A DNA stretch of 64,000 nt, from positions 89,299,667-89,363,666 of the forward strand of contig CM022301.1 in the NCBI GenBank assembly GCA_011799875.1, written 5' to 3'. Shown in pieces: positions 31,871-44,608 of the stretch; the stretch's first letter is position 1; every line of letters begins with the position of its first letter. This stretch comes from Thinopyrum elongatum (lineage: Eukaryota; Streptophyta; Magnoliopsida; Poales; Poaceae). The position numbers were made by a program, and so were the translations under genes. The notes under the pieces were generated by a model. The model worked only from the letters and a program-made list of their open reading frames with translations. It was not told the DNA's origin and ran no database searches.

Positions 31871-33510
31871 TCAGAGATCATCACTGTCATCGTCGTCGCC
31901 ATGGGCACCACTGCCTCCTGCCTCGTCAAAGAAATCGGCCCATTCAGGACCAGAAGGGAAGCCAAGGTCGGAAGGAGGAGCATCAGGAAGACGCTCACCC
32001 TCACTCACATCTGTGGCTCCGGAGGCTCTCAGACGAGCCTTCAGAGCATTCTTAGAAGAGACCAGGCGAGTGACCACATCATGATTTTGAGAACAGTGGA
32101 AGGAGAAGGCCTTCATCATGGCTGAATGGGCCTTCCCGAGAAAGCAAGCAATGCGGCCGAAAGACCCCGAGCTAGGGGGAGTAGGGCGAGACTGAGAAGC
32201 AGACCGTCGAGCAGTTGAGGATTTCTTGGGAGCCCGATCATCCGCCATATGAGGTGGAATGACCCACCGAGGATGAACATGAGTCCGAGCAATGGGAAAA
32301 GGAGCAATACTCTCAATGAAGGCCTGAAGAAAAGGAGCATGAGGAAAGGCCCGCTTGTATTGAAGACTAGCAAGACGAATCTCATGCCACAGGAAGTGAG
32401 GAACATTGATCTTTCCGTTGGGATGTTCATAGAGACGATACATGAGATCAATACAATACCCGTTGCAGGACCCTTTGTCACCCATCTTGGGATAGATGGT
32501 GCGAATGACACACTGATAGATAATGAAAAAGGGAGAATGCCAAATAGATACTTGATTGAGATCTTTGCCCTTTTCCACCTCATCAAGCTCACTAAGAGGT
32601 TTGAGAAGATAGCCACAGGCCTCAATGTTTTTGGGTGCATGATTTGGGTCGGACTTGTGAATTTTGAAACCAGTGTCAGGAAACCCAAGAGCAGCAACAA
32701 ACTGAGCATAAGAGGCGGTGAGCTTGGTGTCAGAAGTCATCCAGGTGACGGTCTTGTCAGGACCAAAGAAACACGTGGCATAAAACTGATGGATAGCAGC
32801 GAGATTGTAATCGTGGTGAAAAGCAAACGGAGCAGCAAGACCAGAGGACTCAATGAGTTCAATGGCTCCCGAATATTTCACGGGGTGAGAACGAATATGC
32901 TCTAAGTCAACATAAAGATGCGCAGACAGCCCCTTAGGAACAATGACTGTAGTGAAAATGTCTGCCTGAACATTGGTACGAAAGCGAGAATCCATCGAGT
33001 CATGCTCGACAGGGAACTGGTCAACATCGTGACGAAACTTAAGGTATGCAGGTTTAGAGACTAAGGTGAAATCCTTGATTTCGCGACCTAGAGACGGAGG
33101 AGGCTCAAAAGAAATGCGGCGAGCATCACCGGGAGGCTGATTTGGAGGTGGAGGACGCATGTAGGAGGGCTTCCGCATTCCAGGCTTAGGAGCATTTGCC
33201 CGAACAGCAACATACTCCACCCGTTCTTCATATTCCATCTCCTCTTCATAGTCAGAGCCTTCAGGTGAAGAAGTATCCTTGTAGACAGGCTGCTTCCCAG
33301 CCCGCTTGCGCGGGCGAAGACGCTCTTGCGAGTCATCCGAGCCACTGTGACGAGATGCTGGAAATCAACATGAACAGGGGATACTGATTACCACAAGGAA
33401 CCGAGGAAACGGAAAATGAGAGACTACAAGAATATGAATAGGGCAATAAAATTACCGCGAGCTGACGAGCCCTCGGTATTTTTGTGAGCGGTGTGCTTGA
33501 TTTTCGGCAT
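31871..33510 (-). CDS. Sirevirus extra ORF (ORF3) downstream of pol, spliced
   Basis: Two exons: 33456-33510 (MPKIKHTAHKNTEGSSAR) and 31871-33357, separated by a 98-bp GT-AG intron, giving about 513 residues with no internal stop. The exon 2 part starts ASRHSGSDDSQERLRPRKRA, followed by an acidic stretch (SDYEEEMEYEERVEYV). A conserved-looking globular domain follows (VPKGLSAHLYVDLEHIRSHP, YATCFFGPDKTVTWM, CNGYCIDLMYRLYEHPNGKI, NVPHFLWHEIRLASLQYKRA), then a Ser/Pro-rich linker and an acidic tail (HGDDDDSDDL). Similar ORFs of the 'putative plant transposon protein' kind occur in plant retroelements. Its place after RNase H is that of the env-like ORF of Sireviruses, but I see no signal peptide or clear membrane segment. 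Function unknown. Confidence 0.7.
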
Positions 33511-33796
33511 GGTTTGGTCAGCCACACCTACAGAGGAGTCCACCAGTGAAAAGGGGATCACCACAATGTGCAAGAGCGAACGACGGGAGGAGACAGAGGA
33601 CAGGGGAAGTACCGAGCCGGATCTAGGTGAGGGAGGATCGGCAGAGGATCTGCCCGGCAGTGAAGGACTCCGGCGACGGCGTGGCACTACGGCAGCGACG
33701 CGACGAAGCCGGCCCCAGGCGGCGCAGCGGCGGACAGAGGAAGAGGATGGGGAAGGGGAGAAAGATTAGGGTAATGGCCCGGTCAAACCCCTTCCC

Positions 33797-34030
33797 GTTT
33801 TTATATAGGTCGCGGATTTTATCGAACGACCGACAGATGTCGGACGTCCGGGAGCTGATGAGTGCGCCATATAAGTCAGGTAACAGACGACCGGAGATCC
33901 CCGGATGTCCGAGAGCTGGGAGGACTGCTGAGGGACGACGAGAAAAACTGCACAGCCACCGGACGTCCGAAAAGAGCCAGTCGACCGGTTGCTGTGAGTC
34001 ACCGGACGTCCGACATATGTCGGAAATCCG
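33797..34030 (-). promoter_or_regulatory. LTR-like promoter block upstream of ORF3
   Basis: On the minus strand a cluster of GGACGTCCGG/CACCGGACGTCCG palindromes (34030 down to about 33837) is followed by a TATA box CCTATATAAAAAC (33809-33797), about 290 bp before the ORF3 ATG. The LTR promoter has the same order: palindromes, then TATA. This suggests a separate promoter for ORF3. Confidence 0.5.
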
Positions 34031-34470
34031 GTGTCAAATGACACTGATGACAGAAGGATATACTGAAGTATATATTTTTATATGATGAATCTCACATAGT
34101 GTTTAGCTAGACATGCAAATAGTGTTTTGATTAAGAGAAGTGGCACATAGAACACAAAGAACATGAACATAAGAGGTGATGACCCACGAGAAACTACATA
34201 AGCTGCTCTAATTATTGAGCGGTGGCCTAGGCCACAATGTTTGAGTAACCATGGTATGGTGCTATAAGAATAAGAACCTTGAGCCCATTTGCCACAACTC
34301 CATCATTGAAAGTACCATGATCACATAGTGATGTCATAGTGACTTTGAGAGTGTTTGGTTTATTTGTGCATCATATAGGGCGAGAGAACTCATGAGTTGA
34401 ATGTCTCCCCCTAAATACATGCCTACATCAAGACAAGACATGAAGTAAATGCATGCAAGGGTACAAGATT

Positions 34471-37400
34471 TCACATAATGTTATCAAGCTCCAAGATACC
34501 AAGTTCACGCCTAAGTTGACAAAACCTTGCTTCATCCAAGGGTTTGGTGAAAATGTCGGCGAGTTGCATATCCGTACCAACATGAGCAATATCAATGTCA
34601 CCCTTTTCCACATGATCTCTCAAGAAATGATACCTAATATCAATGTTCTTGGTGCAAAGATGATCTTTGGGATTCTCAGCAATACTAATGGCACTTCCAT
34701 TATCACATAGAAGAGGCACATGTCTATAGGTGATACCGTAATCCTTCAAAGTTTGCCTCATCCATAGTAATTGAGTTGCACAACCGGTGGTTGCAATGTA
34801 TTCGGCTTCGGCGGTGGAGAGGGCGACACAATTTTTCTTCTTCGAGGACCAACTTACCAAGGAGCGTCCCAGAAATTGACATGCACCGGAGGTGGACTTC
34901 CGTCCCACTTTGTCTCCAGCCCAATCCGCATCCGTGTACCCAATGAGATCAAACTTAGCATCCTTGGGGTACCATAGACCCAACTTTGGGGTGTGGACAA
35001 GGTATCTAAGAATATGCTTAACCGCCTTATGATGACTTTCCCTAGGGGAAGCTTGAAATCTCGCACACATGCATACACTGAACATGATGTCTGGTCTAGA
35101 TACACAAAGATAAAGCAATGAACCAATCATAGAGCGGTAAATAGATGGGTCGAAAGGAATACCGTTTGTGTCTTCAGTGAGTACAATTTTTGTTGGCATG
35201 GGTGTCTTACACGGGCTAGCATTTGTCATGTCAAACTTATCTAGAATATCCTTGAGGTATTTTGTTTAAGATAAGAAAATTCCTTCTTGAAATTGTTGTA
35301 TTTGAAATCCGAGAAAGAACTTCAAGTCCGCACTGAGTGACATTTCAAAGTTCTTGGTCATGGAAGCCGCAAACTTCTTGCACAAATGAATGTTAGGAGA
35401 ACCAAAAATGATGTCGTCTACATAGATTTGGCATAAGATCAAATCACCCTTTTCCCTCTTGGTAAAAAGAGTGGGATCGATCACCCCTCTCACAAAACCA
35501 TCATCGAGTAAAAACTTCTTAAGATGATCATACCAAGCACGAGGTGCTTGTTTGAGGCCATACAAAGCCTTGTGAAGTTTATACACATAGTCTTTGTGAT
35601 CGGGATCAACGAACCCAGGTGGTTGTGATACATATACTTCTTCTTGTAGAGGGCCGTTAAGGAAAGCGCTCTTCACATCCATTTGATGTAATGTAAAACC
35701 ATTGAAAGCAGCATAGGCAAGTAAGATGCGAATAGATTCAAGACGGGCAACGGGAGCAAAGGTCTCACCAAAGTCCAAACCTTCAACTTGTGAGTACCCT
35801 TGTGCCACTAACCTTGCCTTGTTGCGGATGATTACACCATTCTCATCTTGCTTGTTCTTGAAAATCCATTTTGTTCCAATGACATTGTGTTCCGTAGTTG
35901 GTCTCTTGACTAATGACCACACTTGGTTGCGTTCAAAACTGTTCAACTCTTCTTGCATAGCCATGAGCCAATCATTGTCCATCAATGCATCTTGTACCTT
36001 AAGTGGCTCAAAACTAGAGACAAACGAGAAGTGAGCACAAAAGTTTGTCAAATGTTTACGAGTGACTCTACCTTTCGATATGCCGGTAAGAATTTGATCA
36101 ACATCAACACGACCGGCCACTCGGGGCATGATGGAGGTTAGGGTTTCGCGAGGTTCAAATTCATGTACATCATCCACATCCTCAACATATGGATCATTAA
36201 TGTGTGGTGGAAGATCTTCTTCATATTGCATTTGTTGAGGTTCATCATCAATGATTGCACTTTCTTGTTCTTGCTCTTGGTGATGATCTTGCTCTTGAAG
36301 ATGATCATGGTGAGGGACTTGATCTTCTTCTTGTACTTGAACTACGGGCATCGGTTGAGCAATAGGAGCTTGTGGTGGTATGGGTGTTGAAGTGGTTTGA
36401 TAATGAGTGAAACTTCCATCTTCTTCTTCATCATCATGAGGTTCTTGTTTCATTGGAAGAAGAGCACCAACACCCATGGTCAAAATATCTTGAGAAGAAT
36501 CTTCTTCACCTACATCACTTAGATCAACTTGCTCCCCATGGGAGCCATTAAATTCATCAAACACCACGTCACAAGTTTCTACAACACATCCATTGGATTT
36601 GTTGTAGACCCTATAGGCGTGAGAGTTTGATCCATAGCCAACAAATATGCCCTCAATTGTTTTGGATTGAAATTTTCCTAACCGTTCTCTTTTGTTGAGG
36701 ATAAAACATTTGCACCCAAATACATGAAAGTACTTGACATTTGGCTTATTCCCGGTTAGGAGCTCATATGGAGTCTTTTCCAATATTGTGCGGAGGAAGA
36801 GCCGGTTTGATGCATGGCATGCGGTGTTGACAGCCTCGGCCCAAAAACTATGTGGCGACTTGTATTCATCCAACATGGAGCTTGCCATCTCCACAAGTGT
36901 ACGGTTCTTCCTTTCGGCTACACCATTTTGTTGAGGAGTGTATGGTGTGGAATATTGATGCTCAATCCCTTCATCACTAAGAAATTCTTCCAAGGTGTAG
37001 TTCTTGAACTCGGAGCCATTATCACTTCTTATTGCCAAGATTTCTTTGTCAAACTTGCGTTGTGCTTGCTTGGCAAAATCAATGAAAGTGATCTTCGTCT
37101 CGTCTTTGGACTTGAGGAAAAACACCCATGTATATCTTGAGTAATCATCAACAATGACAAGTCCATACTTTTCCCCACCAAGACTATCCCATGAAGGAGG
37201 CCCAAAAAGATCCACATGAAGGAGCTCCAAAGGCCTTGAAGTGGATACAATATTCTTGGGTGGGTGCTTTGATTGATGTTGCTTCCCGGCTATGCATGCA
37301 CTACACACACAATCTTTCTCAAATGAGACATTGGTTAGTCCAAGGATGTGATTACCCTTTAAGAGATCTTGAAGATTTCTCATGCCGACATGGGCTAGCC

Positions 37401-37806
37401 GGCGATGCCATAGCCACCCCTTGTCGGCCTTGGCCATTAGACAAGTTGCATGGAATGTGCTCTCTTTCGAGAAATCAACCGTGTAAAGGTTGCCATCCAA
37501 CTCTCCAACAAAGGCCACTTCGAGAGTATCTCTCTTAAAGACTTTCACATCTGTTAGTCCAAATAGTGTATCATAACCAACAGAAGCCAATTGACGAACA
37601 TAAAGCAAATGGTATTTAAGGGATTGGACAAGCATGACATTTGCAAGAGACATGTCATTTGTGATAGCCACCTTGCCCAACCTGAGTACCTGTCCTTTTG
37701 ATCCTCCACCAAACACAATGCTCATAAATGGTTGAATAGCTTCCATGAAATCGTAAAGCAATTTGCTATCTCCGGTCATATGGTTGGTACATCCACTATC
37801 GATCAC
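34471..37806 (-). pseudogene. Sirevirus pol: protease, integrase, RT, RNase H (one TAA)
   Basis: One minus-strand frame from 37806 to 34471, interrupted only by a TAA codon just after GIFLS at about 35266. Domains in order: protease site [13 protein letters not shown]; gag-pre-integrase with [14 protein letters not shown] and CSACIAGKQ; integrase core residues in [17 protein letters not shown] and [10 protein letters not shown]; a long acidic and Gln-rich linker; RT with [33 protein letters not shown] and the YVDD box; after the stop, RNase H with YTDADWAGDKVGRKSTSG and LSTAEAEYIA. The stop replaces an expected Gln (CAA to TAA). The polyprotein copies and integrates the element; here it is truncated within RT. 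Confidence 0.92.
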
Positions 37807-37843
37807 CCATTTGACTCCACCAGAGAAAGCAACCTACACACAA

Positions 37844-40401
37844 TTATGACTTGGTTAGAGGCACCCATTTTGCAATGGGACCTCTCAAGTTAGTCACAAG
37901 GGTCTTAGGGACCCAAATAGCATAAAACCGGAAAGCATTATGAGGACCAACATATTTTGCATAAACTTCTCCATCCTTAGTTTTACGAAGTACATAGGAT
38001 GGAGGCATGAACTCTTTTGGCTTGTTGAGAGTGGGCATGCCCCTTGTGGCCTTCCCACTCACAACCTTACCTTTCTCCTTGTGCCCTTCACGAACAAATG
38101 TTTCCTTGAGAGGGGTGGTGCACTTTTGAGAAGACGTCTTCTTCTTGCTTGTGCTTGGGTCAAACCCGAGCCCTTCCTTGGCAAACACTTCATTGTGTTG
38201 TCTCAACACCTCATTAAGGTTATTTTGGCCTTGAGCACATGTCATGAGTCCTCTCTCGAGTTGTGCCTTTAGAAAACGATTCTCCTCAAGAATAGATGCT
38301 AGGTTACCACTAGAGTTAGTAGTACAAGCATCAACATTGATAATAGGAGAAGAGTAAGCCTTGGCTAGGGTTTCAAGATAAGTAAGCTTGAGTGTCTCAA
38401 AACTCTTTGTAAGAAGGGTGAGCTATTCTTCCTTAGTCTTGAGGGACACGGATAGAAGCTCACAATCCTAAGAGAGAGAGGCATGAGATTTCACAAGCTT
38501 ACTTTTATCATTCATCAACTCCTCGCAAGAGTTCTTAGCCTTTTTCAAGGAGGCAAGTTCTGTAGCATGAACATCAATGTTTGCACCAATTTTCAAGCAT
38601 AGTTCATCATTTTGTGCTTCCTCATATTGGACTTTCCGCTCAAGGATTTCATATTTTTCCTTTTCCTCGGTGACGAGGGTTTCAAGTTCCTTAATGGTGA
38701 TGGTGTGCTTACCACCATCTCCATAAGCATACGACACATAGTGAGCTTCTTTCCTTTGAGGGAGCACATGAACTTATTTAGTTTAGCAAGCATAGGATCA
38801 TCTATATCATCATCATCATAATTATCCTCCGCATCAAGATACTCATCACAAGGAGTAGAAGGAGTGAAAAGAGGAGGGTTTGACCGTTGAGTTACTTTGA
38901 CCTTGTCAGGAGAGTTTTGGTCCTGTCCATCTTCTACCACGGCCTTTGCCATTAGGCACTTGTGAGCGTTGCCCTTGTAGTCTTTCATATAGTTGTAGGT
39001 GACAACATCACCACTCTTGTTGACTAGCCTCAAGGTGTTTTGAGAATCTTGAGCTACTCCGGCAACACCACTAACATCATCCGGATCGGATTCTTCATGA
39101 GCAACCATTGCTTTCCCATCTCTCTTCTTGAGCTTGGAGTTCAAAGGATTTGGCAACTTCTTCTTGGGAAAGGTCTTGGGAAACCTTGGTTTATCTTCTC
39201 TCTTCTCATAAGGGCAATCGTTTGAGAAGTGGTTGGTTTCTTCACAGTTGTAGCATTTTCTCACTTTCTTCTTCTGGAATCTTCCCTTGAATTTTCCCGC
39301 GCTAAACTTCTTGACAAAGAGGGCAATGTCTTCATATGAGGGGCTCTCATCGGAGTCAATCTCATCACCATCTTCATCATCATCATCTTCTTCTTCTTCT
39401 TCACATACATGCTTGGCCTTCAAAGCAAGATTGATCTTTGATGTTGAGGTACCATGCATGGCAAGGTGTTTTGTAGCATTTGCCTTTGACTCTTCGAATA
39501 GTTGGAAAGTGGATATGATGTCGTCCGGAGTCATTTACTTGAATCCATGATGTTGTCTTATGTCCCACACCATTTGGTGATGATATGGAGCAAGAGCATG
39601 AAGTAACTTGTCCACGAGAAACCACTTAGTCAGGTTGAATCCATCTTGTGTCTTGTCACAATCACAAGACTCGATGTCGGCGATGAGAGTCATGAGATGC
39701 TCAAGGAGCTGCTTGGGGGATTCACCTTTCTCCATACAAAAGTTTTGCAATTGACCTTTGGCAATTTCATATTGAGCAAGCCGGAGAGTGGAGGTACCGG
39801 TCTTGGTCCTTACAATGCTATCCCATAATTCCTTGGCACTTGTGATATGAATGTAAGGTCTCCTTTGCTTATCATTCATTCCTTTTCTTATGCACATGAT
39901 TGAGGTGTCGTTGAGATGCTTGTCATATGTCTCTCTTGGAGTAAGATTCTTTCGGTCAACAGGGTTGTAGCCATGCTCCAAGATTTCCAACATTTCATCA
40001 TTGGTGTACCTAAGATGGTCCTGCATACCAACTCTCCACAAAGCAAAATCGGAACTGTCATCAAGCAAAGGAGGTTTTCCTCCAGGATTATACTTAGGTT
40101 TCTCAACTTGAGGTCTAGCATAAAGCCATGGAACACTAGATTGATCAATGCTAGGAGGTTGTTGGCCAAGTGAAGGAGTAGGCACAGTTGGCCTCGAGGC
40201 TGCACCACCCGAAAGTGGCGCAAGCATCATGGTTAATGCGGCTAATCTCATTTGGACCAAGGCCTCAAGAGAAGCATCATGCTCCTCCTTTTGCTTAGCA
40301 AGGGCCCGTTCCAGATCCTCAGAAGTAAAGGACTTGGCTTCCGTGGAAGCCGCGCCCTTATCCTTCGGATCCGCAACAAGGGGAGTCCCATCGGGGTTCA
40401 T
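37844..40401 (-). pseudogene. Sirevirus gag with stops and frameshifts
   Basis: ATG 40401 (MNPDGTPLVADPKDKGAAST) opens a frame that runs to a TAA at 39535-39537, directly before MTPDDIISTF in the same frame, so a Gln codon seems to have become TAA. It continues through an acidic run (CEEEEEDDDDEDGDE) and a nucleocapsid knuckle CYNCEETNHFSNDC (about 39255-39215, CX2CX4HX4C). A frameshift near 38757 moves the reading to a coiled-coil-like tail (ITIKELETLVTEEKEKYEIL). This tail is broken by TAG at about 38468 and another stop near 38425, then continues to 37844, where a further shift separates it from the protease. Gag forms the particle. A long gag with a coiled coil is usual for Sireviruses. 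Confidence 0.85.
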
Positions 40402-40455
40402 CTCGCTCTAGGGCGGTTAAGCCACAAGAAAAGAGCACGAGGCTCTGATACCAAT

Positions 40456-41950
40456 TGAAAGGATCGAGATGGACCTACGGGGGGTGAATAGGTACAATTA
40501 CAAATTTTAATTGTTACTTAGCAATTTTAGGCAATAATGCGGAATATGAAAGTGAGCCTAACAATTGCAAGTATGATGCTAAGAGCTAAGCAAGGTAAAC
40601 AAGTAACACAAGTATGTGAGTAAGCAAGCACAATATGATATAAGTAAATACTAAGAGACAAGTAACCACAAGTAGGAAGTTAGGGTTAGGGATAACCGCA
40701 ACTCCGAGAGACGAGGATGTATGCCGATGTTCACTTCCTTGGAGGGAAGCTACGTCACCGTTAGAGAGGTGGATGTTACCATGAAGGCACACCAACGCCA
40801 CGAAGGCTCACCCTATTCTCCCTTTGAGACAACACCACGAAGGCGTTTCTCAACCACTAGTGGTAGACCTTGGGGTGGTCTCCAAACCCTCACAAACTTT
40901 CCGGGGGTAATCACAATGGTCGATTCCTCTCCGAATGACTCCTACCGCCTAGGAGTCTCCAACCTCCAAGAGTAACAAGATCAAGGGAACCGCTCAAAAC
41001 CTGCTCAAATCATGAATTCCTTTGGTAGAGATGAGGAGAGAGAGACGATCTATCTTTTGATTGGAACAACACTCAAGAATCCACACAAACGCTCTTGGGA
41101 TCTAGGATTTGGTGGAAGCAAGAGAGAGTGAGAGAGAAAGGTGTTCTTGGAATCTTTGCACTGTGTTGGACAACTCCCCCATAGGGTGGGAAGAGGATAT
41201 TTATAGTCTAAGTGCAAAAGTGGCCGTTGGAGGTCACTTATGCTGTACAGACACCGGACGTCCGACAGGTACCGGACGTCTGGACAGAAAAGTTGGGCCG
41301 GACGTCCGGCAGGTACCGGTCGTCCGGACAGAAAAGTTGGACCAGACGTCCGGCAGGCACCGGTCGTCCGACACACAGATAAAAACAGAGATCTAGTGTA
41401 GTAGAAGTGAGGGAAGACGCACACGGAGTGGACGTCCGGAAGGAACGGACTTCCGTTAATTTCGGCTCTGTGAAGTGACACCGGATGGCCGGTCACCACC
41501 GGACGTCCGGAAGCCGATCGTCCGAAGGGAACGGAAATCCGTGAATAACTCTCTGTGACATGGCAACGGACATCCGGATAGCAGGGAAGCACCGGACGTC
41601 CGGAGACTGACGGTCGTCCGGACAGAAACAGAGGCCAAAAGGCCAACTGAGATAGGAACACTTTCTAAAAGATTTTATTCTAGATTTTGAGCAAGTCTTT
41701 TGCGAGAACCAGTGATCCCCTCTTAATAGTGTGGGATACCTATACTCAAATAAAAGTAAAATAGAGAAGGATCTAAAGCTTTGCATCTTGTTTCACCTTC
41801 CTTTGAGTATCTTGAATATGTAAGTTTTGAACCACACTAATATTTTCCGGGAACAAAACCTGAGATGCACTTGACAGAATTGATTAGTTCCCTATATGTA
41901 TGTTGTCAACAACTTATCAAAATAAGATTAAGGGCATGATTGCACTTTCA
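40456..41950 (-). repeat. 5' LTR of the Sirevirus-like element (1495 bp)
   Basis: The partner of 30032-31464. It is longer by 62 bp because the palindrome cluster at 41250-41375 has about one additional copy of a repeat holding GACAGAAAAGTTGG and CCGGACGTCCGGCAGG. The rest is very similar by eye. Internal open frames are not genes. Confidence 0.92.
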
Positions 41951-42057
41951 AGTGCAAAAAATGTTCCAGGAAAAAATGGACAACAAAAAAAGTCAAATTA
42001 GTGAACCTTCAATGAAGAAAGAATATATTATGTACGACTAAATCAAAGTAGTGAAAT

Positions 42058-43458
42058 TCATAAAGAGTGAAAAAAGAAAATTCTTACCACCAATATTAGT
42101 TTGCATCCTCCTGGGATGGCTGAGGGGTTGATCCTTATGTATGATTTTCTAATTTGATGGACCAAGAAAGACAGGGAAAATATGCACCAATTGTATCTGG
42201 GAACAGAATCTATGTGCACCAATGCACTGAAGAATTTTTTGCTGGGTACTCCCTTTGAGTTAGGTGCAATGAGAATAGAAAGAGCCAAAAGCAAGAATAT
42301 CCTAGAGAAAGCTTCTTCAGTGATGGTAGGAGAAATCATTGAGAATAGATGCTCTGGAGTTGGATTAGGTGACTGCAAAAATGTATTCATGAATTCAACT
42401 ATTTCATCGGTAGGGGTTGCCTGAATTGGTAAACCTCCACATGGAATGCCCAGTATTTTGTGCACAACATGGTGTGTGAATTTGAATTTAAACCCATTCT
42501 TCAGTTCAATGCTACATGTGCTTGTGTTAAACTGGACGGCTAACCAGTGGAATAAATCATCCACATTGGAGTTGCATGAAATTTGAAGAATAGAACCGAA
42601 CCCAAGTTTCCGTACTATCATCTTTTGATCGTCAGTAAGATTTGATAGGAAAACCAGGACATATTAAGATGCTCCAGAATAACTGCCTGAAGTAATTTAA
42701 TAACATGATCAGAATAAAAAAAATTGCACAGAAAGACAATTTTGCTTGTAGAAATGGAGTTATTTCCAAATCATTAAAAGTATAAAAAATGTCGACAGAT
42801 TGATCTTACTTTCTTCTTTTTATGTGTTTTGTCCTCACTTAATTCTGCCATATGTAGTTCTTGGATATTCCTCTTCTTTAGTACAGATTCATTTGTTGTA
42901 GACATCTGCAGAAAATGAATAAAGTTTAGTACAAAAGTATTGATGGAGAAAAAAGATTTCAATTAGAAATCTGTGCATCGAATGGAGAAATTTTACTCAA
43001 TACTAAAGAAGTAGTTGAAACAAACTGAACTCAGTGATCAATTATTCCCATTTTTCTAAAAATATGTAGTTAAAACAGGAACTACATTCTGAATGCCATT
43101 CACTTGTGCTTACGACATTCGGTAAGAAAAACATTTTAGTTATGTCTAGCTAACAAGTGTTTTCCATTTCTAGAGTAAGCATAAATCATGTAGAAAAAAA
43201 GAAGATGCTGACTCTCATTCTGAATTAAAGTTGGGACTAATGCCCTTCTATGACATAATGGTGTGATTCTCCATTCTAGGGAACTAGTCCATTGCTACTA
43301 TAGGAAAAAATAACAAGTAGAGCAAGATGATGGATGCTTTTTAAGAAAGAAAGTTGAACCTTATTTCTTTTGGGAACTTTCTATAGAACATTATTGTCGA
43401 CTGTTTCTTGGGTATCAAGACGTTGGCCTTCTCTTTTCTTAGTATTTTCATCTCCCAT
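42058..43458 (-). pseudogene. Degenerate ULP-like TE gene, N-terminal portion
   Basis: Exon-like parts: 43458-43360 (MGDENTKKREGQRLDTQETV, then a TAG before KVPKRNK), 42905-42810 (MSTTNESVLKKRNIQELHMA) and about 42700-42085 (LTDDQKMIVRKLGFGSILQI, FTHHVVHKILGIPCGG, RYNWCIFSLSFLVHQI), ending at a donor TTGGTG|GTAAGA. The third exon has a TAA in its reading frame (GAS*YVLVF). The domain aligns by eye with residues 20-200 of the intact gene at 55787-60460 (LTDKQKGYVSKHDL, VIQVFGIQSG, TYCINHLIEDI). It was cut from its C-terminal half by the Sirevirus. The domain resembles TE-associated plant mobile/DUF1985-like regions. Confidence 0.55.
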
Positions 43459-44608
43459 CTGGAAAAATTAGGAAAGAAAAATTAGTTAGAATGTTGGGGG
43501 CACAAAAAAATGGGAGAGATTTGAGCTGCAGAAGAATAGTTGGAACTCGTTGATTGAGCTGGCTTTGAGAACGTCTCAGTACCAGAAAAGCTACACTAAC
43601 AGTTTCAGTCAAAACTGGTTGGTACACTGACAGTAAGATGACTACTCCAACATTTGTTTCTCATGATCGTGCATTTAACCATTTACTGATTTTCGTCAAA
43701 CAGCAAGCGTGGAATAAACATCATGCTCTGGTTGTACATCTTCCTATAACTACTTGGGGATGAACTCAAAAACAGGGTGCTCTGGTGGTAAGATGTTCCT
43801 AGCTTTAACTACTTGGTGATGAACCCAAAATCAAACAGCATCTCGTACCTAAAAACCTGAAATGATCTCTAAAATTCCAACCAAAAAAATTGGGCACAAC
43901 AAGATCTGGTGGACTAGAAACTACCAGATCTGACCATTTGTAGAGCAAAATAATTCTGAGACGTAAAGATGAGGACGCTTGAAGAAATTGACCTGATGGA
44001 TCTTAGGAAAGTTGTTCTTCAAGTTGATGCCGACGGTATGGAGGTGGGCGACGGTGGTTTCCAGATAAATGGAGGCGGGCGATGTTGTTGTCCAGAGAAA
44101 ATGGAGGAAATGGGGAAGAGCGAGAGAGGGGAAAGTGCGGCCACAAGTACCACGCCCCGTCTATTGCGGGGTGGACCCCAGCTGTCGGTTGGACAAGTTA
44201 GTATTATTTGGACAGATATAAACAGGTAACCCTAGAAAAGGAAAAAAGGAAAGCAAAAACGTCCTGATCCTCTCTCTGCGAGGTGTGATAGGCCGTGCTG
44301 GGCGGCGCGCACAAGGCGCGCGCGTGTGGCCGCCGGCTAGGATTGAGGCAGGCAGGCGGCGGAGAAGGGGGGTTGTGGCTACGGCCGGCGAGGATTGAAG
44401 GCGGACAACCGTCGCCGAAGAAGAAGAAGATGACGCGTGTGGCCGCGGTACGAACACCTACTAGGTAAATAAAATCTGAATTGTAGTAGAATTTCTTCAA
44501 GATAATATTCAAATAGAGATTCTTCTAGTTTATTTTGTTCATGGTCCAGAAAAATGTGTTCATGTCTGTTTTTGTGAAAACTTTGGTTGTCCAACAGTTC
44601 AAACAACC
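43459..44608. promoter_or_regulatory. Shared upstream region of two divergent TE genes
   Basis: About 1.15 kb between the degenerate minus-strand gene and the + strand FAR1-like gene. The part at 44260-44460 is GC-rich (GGCGGCGCGCACAAGGCGCG) and may hold the transposase leader; CCAACAG at 44591-44597 is a plausible acceptor before the ATG. No TATA box is obvious. Confidence 0.3.

Larger units (their letters stand above)
30032..41950 (-). mobile_element. Sirevirus-like Ty1/copia retrotransposon, 11.9 kb
   Basis: A full-length element on the minus strand, with the 5-bp duplication AGTGC at 30027-30031 and 41951-41955. The LTRs are 1433 and 1495 bp. On the minus strand the 5' LTR (40456-41950) is followed by ATTGGTATCAGAGCC (initiator-Met primer site), and AAAAAGGGGGAGAT precedes the 3' LTR. 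The order is gag with long acidic and coiled-coil parts, protease, integrase, RT, RNase H and then an extra spliced ORF before the 3' LTR. This order, the size and the palindromic CACCGGACGTCCGG clusters in the LTRs fit the Sirevirus (Maximus/SIRE) lineage. It interrupts the degenerate ULP-like gene. Several stop and frame lesions make this copy non-autonomous. Confidence 0.93.

Noticed and set aside
31802..32905. Plus-strand ORFs opposite Sirevirus ORF3
   Set aside because: They are antisense shadows of the spliced minus-strand ORF, with no recognisable motifs.
41050..41661. A 203-codon minus-strand ORF with many GRP and SGRP repeats
   Set aside because: It lies in the Sirevirus LTR and reads the palindromic CCGGACGTCCGG repeats; a shorter version in the other LTR is broken.
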